DNA from: an uncultured Alphaproteobacteria bacterium
GTDB taxonomy: Bacteria > Pseudomonadota > Alphaproteobacteria > RF32 > CAG-239
DNA: 64,000 nt
NCBI GenBank assembly: GCA_944392235.1
Contig: CALXVZ010000002.1
Coordinates: 1-64,000 of the forward strand
Direction: 5' to 3'
The number at the start of each line of letters is the position of its first letter. The stretch's first letter is position 1. A program made the translations under genes and the position numbers. Positions 26,535 to 35,713 of the stretch are shown one piece after another. The notes beneath the pieces were generated by a model. It saw only the letters and a program-made list of their open reading frames with translations. It searched no databases and was not told where the DNA came from.

Positions 26535-27479
26535 CTAACCCAGTTTTTTATCAATAATATATGTTGGACGATGTTTTACCTCCACAAAAATACTAGCAAT
26601 ATACTCCCCTATAATTCCCATAAAAAGGATTGTAATACCACTAAAAAAAGTAATTGCCGTCATCAATGATGTCCAACCGACAATAGTCGATCCTATAAAA
26701 TAAGCATAAACTGTCCAACACATTAAAAGAAAGCTCAAAAAGGAGATTGCAACACCGGATAAAGTAATCAAATGAAGAGGCATTGCGGAAAAACTAGAAA
26801 TACCTTTCAAAGCAAATATAAGCATTTTTCTCAAAGGATACTTTGTAGTCCCTGCCTGTCTTTTTTTGCGTTCATAATACACACAAGAAGACTTAAACCC
26901 CACCAAAGGAACAATAGCTCGCAAAAAGAGATTTTTTTCTTTAAATTCAGACATAGCAAGAACAGCTCGACGACTTAACAACCGAAAATCAGCATGATTA
27001 TCAACTAATTCCACCCCTAGTAGCTTCATTAATTTATAAAAAAGGAGCGCTGAACTCCGTTTAAAGAAGCTATCGGTATCACGTTTGTTCCGAACACCAT
27101 AAACAATCTCATTACCTAAATGATATTGTTCAATCATAGACTTAATAGCAGAAATATCATCCTGTAAATCTGCATCAATTGTAATATAAACCTCAGCATC
27201 TGTATTATATAGCCCTGCTAATAAAGCTTCTTGATGACCAAAATTTCTAGATAATGAAATACCATTAATCAAATTATTTTTCTTATGAGCCGCTTCAACA
27301 AGATTCCAAGTTTTATCTTTAGAACCATCATTAACAAAAACAATTTTACTATTTTCCGTTATAATATTTTTTTTCATCAAATCAGCAAAAAGTTTCGACA
27401 ACTGTTTAATTGTCAGAGGAAGGACAGTTTCTTCATTATAACAAGGAACAACAAGTGCAAGTTGAACAGCTTTTTTCAT
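26535..27479 (-). CDS. GtrB-like polyprenyl-phosphate glycosyltransferase
   Basis: This 314-residue GT2 enzyme has VVPCYNEE, VFVNDGSKDKT, SLSRNFGHQEALLAGL, a TIDADLQDD metal site and ERKKRQAGTTKYPLRKM. Two C-terminal membrane helices and a GEYIASIFVEVKHRP ending follow. It should load a sugar onto undecaprenyl phosphate for the three neighbouring GtrII-like transferases. The start region is followed by 87 non-coding bases before the next gene in the series. No GtrA flippase gene is found in the window. It is a paralogue of the gene at 9358-10332 but clearly diverged. Confidence 0.9.
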   Translation of the reverse strand: MKKAVQLALVVPCYNEETVLPLTIKQLSKLFADLMKKNIITENSKIVFVNDGSKDKTWNLVEAAHKKNNLINGISLSRNFGHQEALLAGLYNTDAEVYITIDADLQDDISAIKSMIEQYHLGNEIVYGVRNKRDTDSFFKRSSALLFYKLMKLLGVELVDNHADFRLLSRRAVLAMSEFKEKNLFLRAIVPLVGFKSSCVYYERKKRQAGTTKYPLRKMLIFALKGISSFSAMPLHLITLSGVAISFLSFLLMCWTVYAYFIGSTIVGWTSLMTAITFFSGITILFMGIIGEYIASIFVEVKHRPTYIIDKKLG

Positions 27480-27566
27480 TTTAACGCCCCAAAAGAAGTA
27501 ATACCTAAGCTATATTTATACCGAACTAATTTATAAAGCAAAACAGTAATTATTTCATTAACAAGT

Positions 27567-29138
27567 CTATTTGTTTATAAATGGAAGTAAACTTTGCAAT
27601 TTTGCTCTAAATTCATCCAATCCGACTTGGTTATAAATTATAATGATAACATGATCATTAAGATAGACAGAATTTTTATGCGGCCAAGGTTTTGCTTCAT
27701 TCATAAAAAATTTATAAACATCTGAAGTAATATCTTCTGGCAATAAAGGCGTTTCACGATTAATAAAAGACGATGATGAATAAAACTCTATCAAATTTGC
27801 CCCTTGCCACATAGCCAAATAAGGAATAGAAAGTAAAAAGACATCATCATAATCATATTTTCCATGATAGTAATTAGGACGCAAAGATAAATCCCCTACT
27901 TGGTAGAAACGATATTTTTTAGCACTATCAAATTTATGATTATTCTCTATTCTTGAGGTTAAATCTTCAAGAATTTGAAATTCCGCATCACGTCCTTGCT
28001 GCCATATTTTCAATGCTTGATAATCATTTAAGATATTCCAAACAATCAAAACAACTGCCGCAACAATTCCCAAACTTCTATATATTTGAGGAGAAAAAGA
28101 TAATAAAATCCCAATAAATAACGCATATAAAAAAGCAAAACCATAAAAATCAATACGAGACACATACTCTGTATGAGGAACCACCAAAAAAGTTGTTAAA
28201 GCCGTTGATAAAATAACTGCAAAAACAAGAAATACAGTGACAACCTTTGTTCTATAAGTATTGGAATAAGAAACCACGCCACAAATAGCAATAAATGATA
28301 TAAAAGCTAAAAAGAACTTATATTCTTTTTCCATAAAAGGAACTGCAATAAAAAATTGATTAAAAGCAATTTTTATAACATAAAAAAATTTAGTTATCCA
28401 ATTATTCAGAGCTTCTAATTCTAAATTATAAACATTATCCGGATTAAAAATTTTCAGACTAAGTTTAAAAAGAATAGCCGCTAAAAGAATATTTATGATT
28501 GTATATTTATAAATCACAAATAACTGTTTAATCTCTTTTTTAGCAAAAACATATTCTATTAAAATTTTACCCCCCAAGCATACCAAGAACATATTAATCA
28601 CAGGAGGATAACCACCTAAAGTCAAATAAAAACAAGATATTGAAATAAAAGACAGAGCTATTTTATGGGAGGAAGAATAAACACGCTCAGCCAAATACAA
28701 CCCTAAAACGGCCAAAAACGTCCATAACAGACAGCTAATTGTAATAAAAGAAAAATAAAGCCATGAAAGAGTATATGGTTGAGTTGCAAAAAACGAAATA
28801 AAGAGAACATAATTAAGACAAGATTTTTTAACATTCCAATATTTTGCAAGCAACCACAATGCTAAAGTTAAAAAGCCAAAACCAACAAGATTATTTAAGA
28901 TTGGTAAAATCTGCCCATCCATCATTAATCGATATGGAATAAACTGAGTAAACCTACCCTCAAAAAGACCTGAAGACCAAAGCAATTCCTCTTTTACAAA
29001 TTTAACATCATGATTACCCCAAATAAAATTAAGAGTATGATACAAAAAAGCAAAATTAATAATAAGGAAACTGATTAACCAAGACCTATAATCAATTTTA
29101 TCTGGAAATAAATTTAATTTTTTTAATATATCACTCAT
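27567..29138 (-). CDS. GtrII-like membrane glucosyltransferase (second of three)
   Basis: The 523-residue polytopic protein shares the layout of its neighbours: FIWGNHDVKFVKEE, LFEGRFTQFIP, TQPYTLSWLYFSF and LGGYPPVINMF in the membrane half. A C-terminal region includes YRFYQVGDLSLRPNYY. The conserved His-Asp after WGN is the likely catalytic acid site, by analogy with the family. Its stop and start are tightly packed; the start overlaps the end of the third copy by four bases. Sequence divergence from the other two copies is large, so the triplication is old or the copies act on different acceptors. Confidence 0.8.
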   Translation of the reverse strand: MSDILKKLNLFPDKIDYRSWLISFLIINFAFLYHTLNFIWGNHDVKFVKEELLWSSGLFEGRFTQFIPYRLMMDGQILPILNNLVGFGFLTLALWLLAKYWNVKKSCLNYVLFISFFATQPYTLSWLYFSFITISCLLWTFLAVLGLYLAERVYSSSHKIALSFISISCFYLTLGGYPPVINMFLVCLGGKILIEYVFAKKEIKQLFVIYKYTIINILLAAILFKLSLKIFNPDNVYNLELEALNNWITKFFYVIKIAFNQFFIAVPFMEKEYKFFLAFISFIAICGVVSYSNTYRTKVVTVFLVFAVILSTALTTFLVVPHTEYVSRIDFYGFAFLYALFIGILLSFSPQIYRSLGIVAAVVLIVWNILNDYQALKIWQQGRDAEFQILEDLTSRIENNHKFDSAKKYRFYQVGDLSLRPNYYHGKYDYDDVFLLSIPYLAMWQGANLIEFYSSSSFINRETPLLPEDITSDVYKFFMNEAKPWPHKNSVYLNDHVIIIIYNQVGLDEFRAKLQSLLPFINK

Positions 29139-30760
29139 TTAAATTTCCTTGATGTATACGAGAGATTTAAGGCATTAAACTGCCCTTTCAGATTATCACG
29201 TCCAACTTCAGATAAAACAACAATAGCATAATTATCATCAACATACACAGCAAATGGACTTGGCCAAACCTTCATATCAGAAGCAATAAAATTAACCATA
29301 TCAGGATTTATTGCTTGCGTATTAATAAATGTGCCTTCTTTAACAAAATCATATGGAGCAAAAAAATTATAATATTCAAAAGCAATCCAATGACGAAAAT
29401 AAGGAGCTTTTAATGTATAATATCCATATTTTTCATTATCGCTACTTTGATAATATCTCTCCCTTAAAGGAAATTCGCCAGCTTGAACAATCGTATAAGC
29501 CTGATAATTTATAAAATTAGGATTCTCTTGTATTCTGGCAATAACACGCTCTAATAATTTATTTTCTGAAACAAATCCTAACCAATGAACTTTACTAAAA
29601 GATAATCCAGCATTAATATTTCCTAAAATCAATAGAATAGACAAGATAAAACTCATATTTTTAAGAAATTGTTTATTTTGCCGATAAAGATAAAACAAAG
29701 AAAATAAAATAATATAAGGATAGCTATAAAAATCAGTTCGAACCATAAACTTAGCAGGATCCAATGATGTCAAAGCACTATCTGCATTATCAGACGACAA
29801 CCAAGCCGAAAATTTCAAGCTAAGAATTAAACAAAACAGTAGCATTAATCTAATAAAAAACGCTGATAAACTATTCGCCGTTTTCAAAAAAACTAACACA
29901 AAAGTTACAAAAAGAATAGTCAAAGGAATTTTAAAATCACCCTTTAAGAAAGGCTGACTTTGAATAAATCCCCAACAACTAGCCTTAATAATATCATATA
30001 ACTTTTGAAAAAGCTCACTAACCGTTGCCGACTGATTATTATATAAATCGAGCATTAAATTTTTATGCTGTAAAAAAATAAAAGTCAGTTTCAGAGCTAA
30101 CATTGCCAATAGCAAAACCATTATATAAGGAAGACTTTTTCTAAGGATTTGTAAAAAACCAATATAACTTTCATCATGTTGTTTAATCATATAACAAACA
30201 GCTAAAACAACAAACATATTAATTGCAGCAGGATATCCTCCTAAAACAACAAAAAGTATCAAAAAAGCCGTAAAAAAATATAAAAGAGAATGTTTAACTT
30301 CTGCCATTTTAACTGCAATCAAAGCCAATCCGACAAACAAAGGCCAAGATAGCAAACTAAAAGTAATAAAATGAAAATACAATAATTCCACAATATATGG
30401 AGAAGAAGCTGCCGCAGCAATAAACAAAGAAATTAAAAATTTATTATCAATAGAATAACCGAAATAATATTTACAAATCAGAAATAACGCTAAAATATAA
30501 AAAAAGAAACCTAAAACAACATTTAGAATTGGAAGAATTTTTCCCATAAGCAGAAGATTAACTAAACCATATTGAGAAAATCGTCCTTCAATTAATCCTG
30601 ATGAAAGCTGCATATCATGAATAAGAAGTTGCCAGTCATGATTACCCCAGATAAAATTAAGCCACAAGGGAGAAAAGCTTAAACACAACACAAGAAAAGC
30701 AACAGATAAAACTGCCCACTCATTTTTTAATATTGTTATTATTTGTTTAATATTAAGCAT
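29135..30760 (-). CDS. GtrII-like membrane glucosyltransferase (third of three)
   Basis: The 541-residue product again has FIWGNHDWQLLIHD, LIEGRFSQYGL and GGYPAAINMF, with about ten helices and a soluble C-terminal part (YTIVQAGEFPLRERYY). It is the promoter-proximal gene of the minus-strand glycan locus 24925-30760, and overlaps the next copy by four bases. The 81 bases before it are shared with the divergent DUF192 gene. Family assignment rests on these shared motifs; the sugar is unknown. Confidence 0.8.
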   Translation of the reverse strand: MLNIKQIITILKNEWAVLSVAFLVLCLSFSPLWLNFIWGNHDWQLLIHDMQLSSGLIEGRFSQYGLVNLLLMGKILPILNVVLGFFFYILALFLICKYYFGYSIDNKFLISLFIAAAASSPYIVELLYFHFITFSLLSWPLFVGLALIAVKMAEVKHSLLYFFTAFLILFVVLGGYPAAINMFVVLAVCYMIKQHDESYIGFLQILRKSLPYIMVLLLAMLALKLTFIFLQHKNLMLDLYNNQSATVSELFQKLYDIIKASCWGFIQSQPFLKGDFKIPLTILFVTFVLVFLKTANSLSAFFIRLMLLFCLILSLKFSAWLSSDNADSALTSLDPAKFMVRTDFYSYPYIILFSLFYLYRQNKQFLKNMSFILSILLILGNINAGLSFSKVHWLGFVSENKLLERVIARIQENPNFINYQAYTIVQAGEFPLRERYYQSSDNEKYGYYTLKAPYFRHWIAFEYYNFFAPYDFVKEGTFINTQAINPDMVNFIASDMKVWPSPFAVYVDDNYAIVVLSEVGRDNLKGQFNALNLSYTSRKFK

Positions 30761-30788
30761 ATAAAAACAGCATCCTCCAGTTACTCTC

Positions 30789-30816
30789 TTGACACTTTAA
30801 TTCTGAAATATATAAT
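30789..30816 (+). promoter_or_regulatory. Strong sigma-70 promoter of the DUF192 gene
   Basis: TTGACA (30789-30794), a 16-base spacer and TATAAT (30811-30816) match both consensus hexamers exactly. The DUF192 start is 26 bases beyond the -10. Confidence 0.75.
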
Positions 30817-30841
30817 TTAAAGTAAACAGTTAGAGGTTTTT

Positions 30842-31255
30842 ATGCGATACATATTTTTATTAACATTTCTATTTATGACAACCAATACTAATGCAACCAC
30901 ATTAAAAATTGAAGAAAAAACATCATTTGATATAGTCATAGCCCAAACTCCACAAGAACTACAAACAGGTTTAATGTATAGAAAAAAAATTGCCCCCACT
31001 TTTGGCATGCTGTTCGATTTACGCCAATACCCAAACACCTGTATGTGGATGAAAAACACATATATTCCTTTAGATATGTTATTCATTAATTGCGAAAACA
31101 ATATCGTACACATTCACAAAAATGCCAAACCACTCTCTCTTGAAGCAATATCCTCACCTACTCCGTATTGTTATGTATTAGAGATAGCTGGAGGAAGTTC
31201 TGAAAAATACAACATTACAAATGGCGATAAAATAACTATAACCCCCTCTATTTAA
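30842..31255 (+). CDS. DUF192 family exported protein
   Basis: The 137-residue product has a signal peptide (residues 1-19, ending NTNATT) and a single DUF192 domain: AQTPQELQTGLMYRK, then FGMLFDL, then MWMKNTYIPLDMLFI with its conserved Trp-Met-Lys, and VLEIAGGSSEK. DUF192 proteins are small periplasmic or archaeal proteins of unknown function. AGAGG precedes the start. It is a single-gene unit with its own promoter, divergent from the glycan locus. Confidence 0.9.
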   Translation: MRYIFLLTFLFMTTNTNATTLKIEEKTSFDIVIAQTPQELQTGLMYRKKIAPTFGMLFDLRQYPNTCMWMKNTYIPLDMLFINCENNIVHIHKNAKPLSLEAISSPTPYCYVLEIAGGSSEKYNITNGDKITITPSI

Positions 31256-31409
31256 GTCTCCCCTCCATTGAAACCTTTTATCCTATATATTACAATAAAC
31301 ATGCAAGAAAACCTATATAAAAAAAGTCTTAGCAAACTAAAATAACACAATCTAAACAACGCAAAAAATCGCATTGTTTTATGCAAGAATCAAACAATTT
31401 GCATTCCTA

Positions 31410-31697
31410 CTAATTTTTATTTTCATTCAATTTAGTAAATTCTTTTTTTTGTTCTTCTGAAAGCATATCCCAAAATTCTTCAAAATAGCGTTTTTCAATT
31501 TCCTCAATACGCGAACGTCCGCTTTCAATTTCTTCCCAAATAGGTTGGACTTCCGCCTTAAGATTTTGTTTTAATGCAACTAATTTATTATTTTGCTCAT
31601 CGGTTAATTTCAAAGCATCTGCTGTAATTTCAAGAGCAGATACCTGAAAAGAAACAGCCAGCAAAGCAATCATTATAAAAACAACAAACTTTTTCAC
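31410..31697 (-). CDS. Small Spy/CpxP-like periplasmic protein
   Basis: The 95-residue product starts with GTG at 31697, placed 7 bases after AAGGAG; the in-frame ATG further upstream has no ribosome site. A signal peptide (to SFQVSA) precedes an all-helical mature part: LKLTDEQNNKLVALKQNLKAE and WDMLSEEQKKEFTKL. The paired LT(x)EQ...L(x)EQ pattern resembles the Spy/CpxP group of periplasmic chaperones, although the LTxxQ motif is loose. Function is therefore tentative. It stands alone between DUF192 and ugd. Confidence 0.65.
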   Translation of the reverse strand: MKKFVVFIMIALLAVSFQVSALEITADALKLTDEQNNKLVALKQNLKAEVQPIWEEIESGRSRIEEIEKRYFEEFWDMLSEEQKKEFTKLNENKN

Positions 31698-31921
31698 GAA
31701 AAATCTCCTTATGCCAAACAAAAGAATGCACAAATGAATATGAATTTTATATTATAAAAGTCAAAACTTCAACGTATATTTATCTATTATGTTCGCAATT
31801 TTCTATACTCATAACCACCTAAAAATACATAAAAACAATTTTATAAACATTCTAATTTTATCACTTGCAAAAGTCTTATAAGCATATAACATGAGGCTAA
31901 TTAAATTTTAGGAGAGATATA

Positions 31922-33226
31922 ATGAAAATTACAGTTATTGGCACCGGATATGTAGGACTTCCCACTGGCGTAGGTCTAGCTGAATTAGGTAACGATGTTA
32001 TCTGTTTAGATATAGATGAAAATAAAATAAATACGCTAAAGTCAGGCAAAGTAACCATATTCGAAGAAGGTTTGGAAGAATTATTCCAAAAAAACACCGC
32101 AAATGAGAAAGTAAAATTTTCGACATCGTTTGCAGAAAGCATCCCAAGTGCGGACTTAGTAATATTAGCAGTTGGCACCCCACCAAATCCAATAACTAAA
32201 GAAGCTGATATGAAATATATAAAAGCAGCTGCAGAAGAGTTAGCACATCACTTAAATGGATATACTGTCATTGCAATAAAATCGACAGTTCCTGTCAACA
32301 CCGGAGATATCGTAGAAGGAATAATAAGAAAAAATAATCCTACTGCAGATTTTGATGTTATATCTTTACCTGAATTTTTACGCGAAGGATTTGCCGTTCA
32401 TGACTTTTTTAATCCGGATAGGATTATTGTCGGAGCAAATTCTGAACGCGCAAAAGAACTCATAAGCACATTGTATGCTCCATTTAAAGACAAATGCACA
32501 ATTTTGTATGTATCACGTCAATCTTCAGAGACTATAAAATATGCATCAAATGCATTTTTAGCAATGAAGATACAATATATCAACGAAATGGCAGACTTTT
32601 GTGAAACATCAGGAGCTGATATATATGAAGTAGCAAAAGGTATGGGATTAGATTCTAGAATTGGAGCAAAATTCCTCGTTCCTGGCCCAGGATATGGAGG
32701 CTTTTGTTTTCCAAAAGACACAAATGCTTTGGCATACATGGGAAAATTTAACGGTGTCGATTTATCGCTGATAGAAACAACGATAAAAAGCAATGAACGC
32801 CGTAAAATCAATATGGCAAAAAGAATTTTGGATATGGTATCAGATCAAAAAAATCCAACAATAGCCGTATTAGGTAGTGCATTTAAAGGCGGAACAGATG
32901 ATTGTAGAGAATCTCCGGCACTTCAGATTATTGAAATTATGTTAGCTCACGATGTAAATATACGCCTATATGATCCGGAAGCCATGCCAAATACTAAAAA
33001 GATATTAGGAGACTTAATAACCTATTGTGATTCTGCATATGAAGCTATTGGCGGAGCAGATGTTCTGGCAATATTAACCGACTGGACTGAATTTAAGAAT
33101 TTAGATTTAGAAAAAATCAAAATATTATTAACTCGTCCCCAAATAGCTGATTACCGCAATATCATTGATTATAAAAAAGCTAAAGAACTAGGCTTTGAAA
33201 TAAAATGTTTAGGTCGAAAGATTTAA
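31922..33226 (+). CDS. ugd: UDP-glucose 6-dehydrogenase
   Basis: This NAD-dependent enzyme oxidises UDP-glucose to UDP-glucuronate for surface polysaccharides. The 434-residue product has the Rossmann start VIGTGYVGLPTG, the AVGTPP loop, KSTVPVNTG, LPEFLREG and the catalytic GYGGFCFPKD (Cys262). The C-terminal domain has LGSAFKGGTDDCRESPA. AGGAGAG precedes the ATG. Related UDP-ManNAc dehydrogenases share this fold, but the motifs favour UDP-glucose. It may feed the neighbouring glycan locus. Confidence 0.9.
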   Translation: MKITVIGTGYVGLPTGVGLAELGNDVICLDIDENKINTLKSGKVTIFEEGLEELFQKNTANEKVKFSTSFAESIPSADLVILAVGTPPNPITKEADMKYIKAAAEELAHHLNGYTVIAIKSTVPVNTGDIVEGIIRKNNPTADFDVISLPEFLREGFAVHDFFNPDRIIVGANSERAKELISTLYAPFKDKCTILYVSRQSSETIKYASNAFLAMKIQYINEMADFCETSGADIYEVAKGMGLDSRIGAKFLVPGPGYGGFCFPKDTNALAYMGKFNGVDLSLIETTIKSNERRKINMAKRILDMVSDQKNPTIAVLGSAFKGGTDDCRESPALQIIEIMLAHDVNIRLYDPEAMPNTKKILGDLITYCDSAYEAIGGADVLAILTDWTEFKNLDLEKIKILLTRPQIADYRNIIDYKKAKELGFEIKCLGRKI

Positions 33227-33242
33227 TAATTTCGATACGCAA

Positions 33243-33275
33243 AAAAATATCCCTAAAAAAGGGATATTTTTTTTA
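33243..33275. terminator. Bidirectional terminator between ugd and the MORN-repeat gene
   Basis: AAAAATATCCC and GGGATATTTTT pair perfectly around a 7-base A-rich loop, with T-runs on both strands. It serves two convergent genes. Confidence 0.88.
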
Positions 33276-33294
33276 TACCGATTTCAAAGAATTA

Positions 33295-34812
33295 TTAATA
33301 AGCATCATTAATTAGCTTAAGCTCATCTTTGCTCATTAAAACAGGATCCTTACCATGGTTCAAGCTATACCCTTTAATCGCTTCATCTTTATTAAACAAG
33401 ACTTTAGCCATTAGTGTCCCATCCTGATTATAAGCATCAAGCATACCATGTTTTTTACCTTTCTCATAGGTTATTTCACCCATAAGTTCACCTGTTGCAT
33501 AATAACGCTTAACTTTACCTTCTTTTCTATTCTTAACATAAGGAATTTCATAAGAAAGATTTCCCTCTTCATCATAAATTAGAGTTAACCCCTCCAAAAT
33601 CCCTTTAGTATAGTTAGCTGTAGACTTAATTTTTCCCGAACCATAATATTCTTTATATTCACCATCTAATACATCATCATTAAAATGACTTTCGGAGAAT
33701 AAAACACCTTTATCATCAAAATTCTTCTGAATACCATTTTTCTTACCCTCTTTATAAGAACATTCAGAAGTAAGCTTACCATTTTCATCATAAAACTTAG
33801 CAACACCATCCGCAAGCGCATTAACATATGTCATCTCAGATTTCAAACCGGATGTTAAATAATATTCTCTACCAATACCATTAACCACACCATTAACATA
33901 AGGAGTTTCTGATTTAACTATTCCATTTTCAAAAAATTCGGTTTCAACACCATTCTTCAAATCATTACTATAATTAACAGAAAGCTTTACAGAGCCATTA
34001 GGAAAATAAGCCTTAGCCACGCCATCACGCAAATTATTTTTATAATTAACCGTTAAATCCAAAAGCCCATCTGTTGAGTAAAAACTGCCTTCACCTTCAA
34101 TTATATCATCTTTATAAGGAACAACAGAAGCAAGCACGCCACTTTCGAAATAATTTTGCATATTACCATTTTTCTTACCGAACTCATACATAACACGAGA
34201 TTTCAAACGTCCACTTTTATAAAAGATGGAGCGTTCTCCCACAATAACATCCGCACTATATTTCAGTTTTTCAGCTACACTGCCATCATAAAAATAAACC
34301 GTAGCATCACCTTCTTTTTTATCATTAGAGAAGGCATAGAGTTCTTTTAACTTTCCATCTTGATAATAGGATTTAGCCACCCCATTTTTCACATTAGCAT
34401 CATAAGATATTCTATCTTTTACATTCCCATTTTCAAAAAAAGTTCTAACTACCCCATTAATTTTACCAGCTCTATACGGTATTTTTTCCTTAAGATTACC
34501 ATTAGGAAAATATGTTAAAGCAACCCCTTCAAGTCTACCTTCAACAAAAGGCATATCAGCTTCTTTATAACCATCAATATTATAAACGCTACCCACTCCA
34601 TTTAATTTACCGGAAACATACGGCATAATACTTTTTCTCATATTATTTTCATAAAAGACCTCATAGTTACCGGTTACTGGGTCTCCATTAATATCATAAA
34701 GCACTCCATTAAGTAATCTTGTATCATCTTCTTTATAAGTAAAGGCAGCGGATGCAGATTCTGCATTAAAGAAACCACAAAGCAACAAGACAAAGCAAAA
34801 ACGAAACACCAT
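33295..34812 (-). CDS. MORN/YwqK-type repeat protein, exported
   Basis: After a signal peptide (MVFRFCFVLLLCGFFNAESASA) the 505-residue protein consists almost entirely of about twenty 21-23-residue repeats of the form G...(Y/F)(Y/F)xxG.(L/V)K....Y, as in YFPNGSVKLSVNYSNDLKNG. These are MORN_2 repeats, found in the YwqK group often labelled as antitoxins. They form extended beta structures. No toxin gene is adjacent and the protein is secreted, so an antitoxin role is unlikely; surface or periplasmic binding is more plausible. The start at 34812 has AGGAGC upstream. Confidence 0.85.
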   Translation of the reverse strand: MVFRFCFVLLLCGFFNAESASAAFTYKEDDTRLLNGVLYDINGDPVTGNYEVFYENNMRKSIMPYVSGKLNGVGSVYNIDGYKEADMPFVEGRLEGVALTYFPNGNLKEKIPYRAGKINGVVRTFFENGNVKDRISYDANVKNGVAKSYYQDGKLKELYAFSNDKKEGDATVYFYDGSVAEKLKYSADVIVGERSIFYKSGRLKSRVMYEFGKKNGNMQNYFESGVLASVVPYKDDIIEGEGSFYSTDGLLDLTVNYKNNLRDGVAKAYFPNGSVKLSVNYSNDLKNGVETEFFENGIVKSETPYVNGVVNGIGREYYLTSGLKSEMTYVNALADGVAKFYDENGKLTSECSYKEGKKNGIQKNFDDKGVLFSESHFNDDVLDGEYKEYYGSGKIKSTANYTKGILEGLTLIYDEEGNLSYEIPYVKNRKEGKVKRYYATGELMGEITYEKGKKHGMLDAYNQDGTLMAKVLFNKDEAIKGYSLNHGKDPVLMSKDELKLINDAY

Positions 34813-34936
34813 AAAAGCTCCTATTATCAATAATCATGTATAAAAATAAACTATATTTACCAATACAATCAAGTAAAAAGATATTTTTACCCCACCAAAC
34901 AATAATAGAACAAGCCCCAAAAGTTTATATAAGAAG

Positions 34937-35674
34937 CTATACCTTTTGTTCATTAGAAAAATATTTAAGCACACATGTCAAAACAATAATAGCCTCACCA
35001 ATTAACACAAGCCCCCAAGGCAAATCCAAATGGAAAAATTTTCCCATAAATAAAGTAGCAAGTTCTACAACAGCAACAGCCAAAGCACTTAAACGCATTA
35101 AAGATAGCAAATTTATTACATCGTTTTTTTTCAAGAAATACAATACTACTCGCCCAAGCAGTACAACAATTCCAGCTTTAATTAAGTAAACCACACCCCA
35201 CATCACAATGAATAACAAAGAAATCCATGTAGAAACATAACCAACAGCATTATCCATAATCTGAGGAAAATTATCTTTAGTCAATTCTCCGTCAATCAAT
35301 TTAAATTTCTTAATTTCTTCGGGAAAAGCCAAATATACTGTATCAGTAGTAATAAAAAGTCCCTGCTTTCCCATAGAAGGAGCATCTACATTTTCCCGAG
35401 TATCCAATACGATAGGAAATAAATTCCCTTCACTTTGATTATTATTCAAATCTAATTCAATTTTTTTATAAGCATTTATAGGTTGAATAATTTTTTGATT
35501 TTTTACAGTAATAGGTAAAAACTCATTAGCAACCAAAACTATTTCTGATTTCAATTCAGCATAAACACTTCTAACACTAACCATAACAAGCATCGTAGAA
35601 AGAACTGCTGCCGCCAATAAGAAGAGCATCCCCATACCTTTACCATTTTTAATATAAAACAATAATCTATTCAT
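34937..35674 (-). CDS. Membrane protein, possibly DUF1189-like
   Basis: The 245-residue product has an N-terminal helix (residues 15-38), an exported loop of about 100 residues and three or four C-terminal helices. The loop includes FPIVLDTRENV and YLAFPEEIKKF, a layout like DUF1189 proteins, where a soluble insert between helices reads VIDTxxN. I see no catalytic motif. GAGG precedes the start. It lies 39 bases from the autotransporter start side and shares its direction, so it may be co-transcribed after the autotransporter gene. The family call is weak. Confidence 0.5.
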   Translation of the reverse strand: MNRLLFYIKNGKGMGMLFLLAAAVLSTMLVMVSVRSVYAELKSEIVLVANEFLPITVKNQKIIQPINAYKKIELDLNNNQSEGNLFPIVLDTRENVDAPSMGKQGLFITTDTVYLAFPEEIKKFKLIDGELTKDNFPQIMDNAVGYVSTWISLLFIVMWGVVYLIKAGIVVLLGRVVLYFLKKNDVINLLSLMRLSALAVAVVELATLFMGKFFHLDLPWGLVLIGEAIIVLTCVLKYFSNEQKV

Positions 35675-35713
35675 AATCCAACCTCATCAAATCAAAACGA
35701 AACCTAAGAACAA

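Noticed and set aside
34836..35189. 117-codon plus-strand frame
   Set aside because: Opposite the minus-strand membrane protein gene, Lys/Thr/Ser-rich, no ribosome site or family match.
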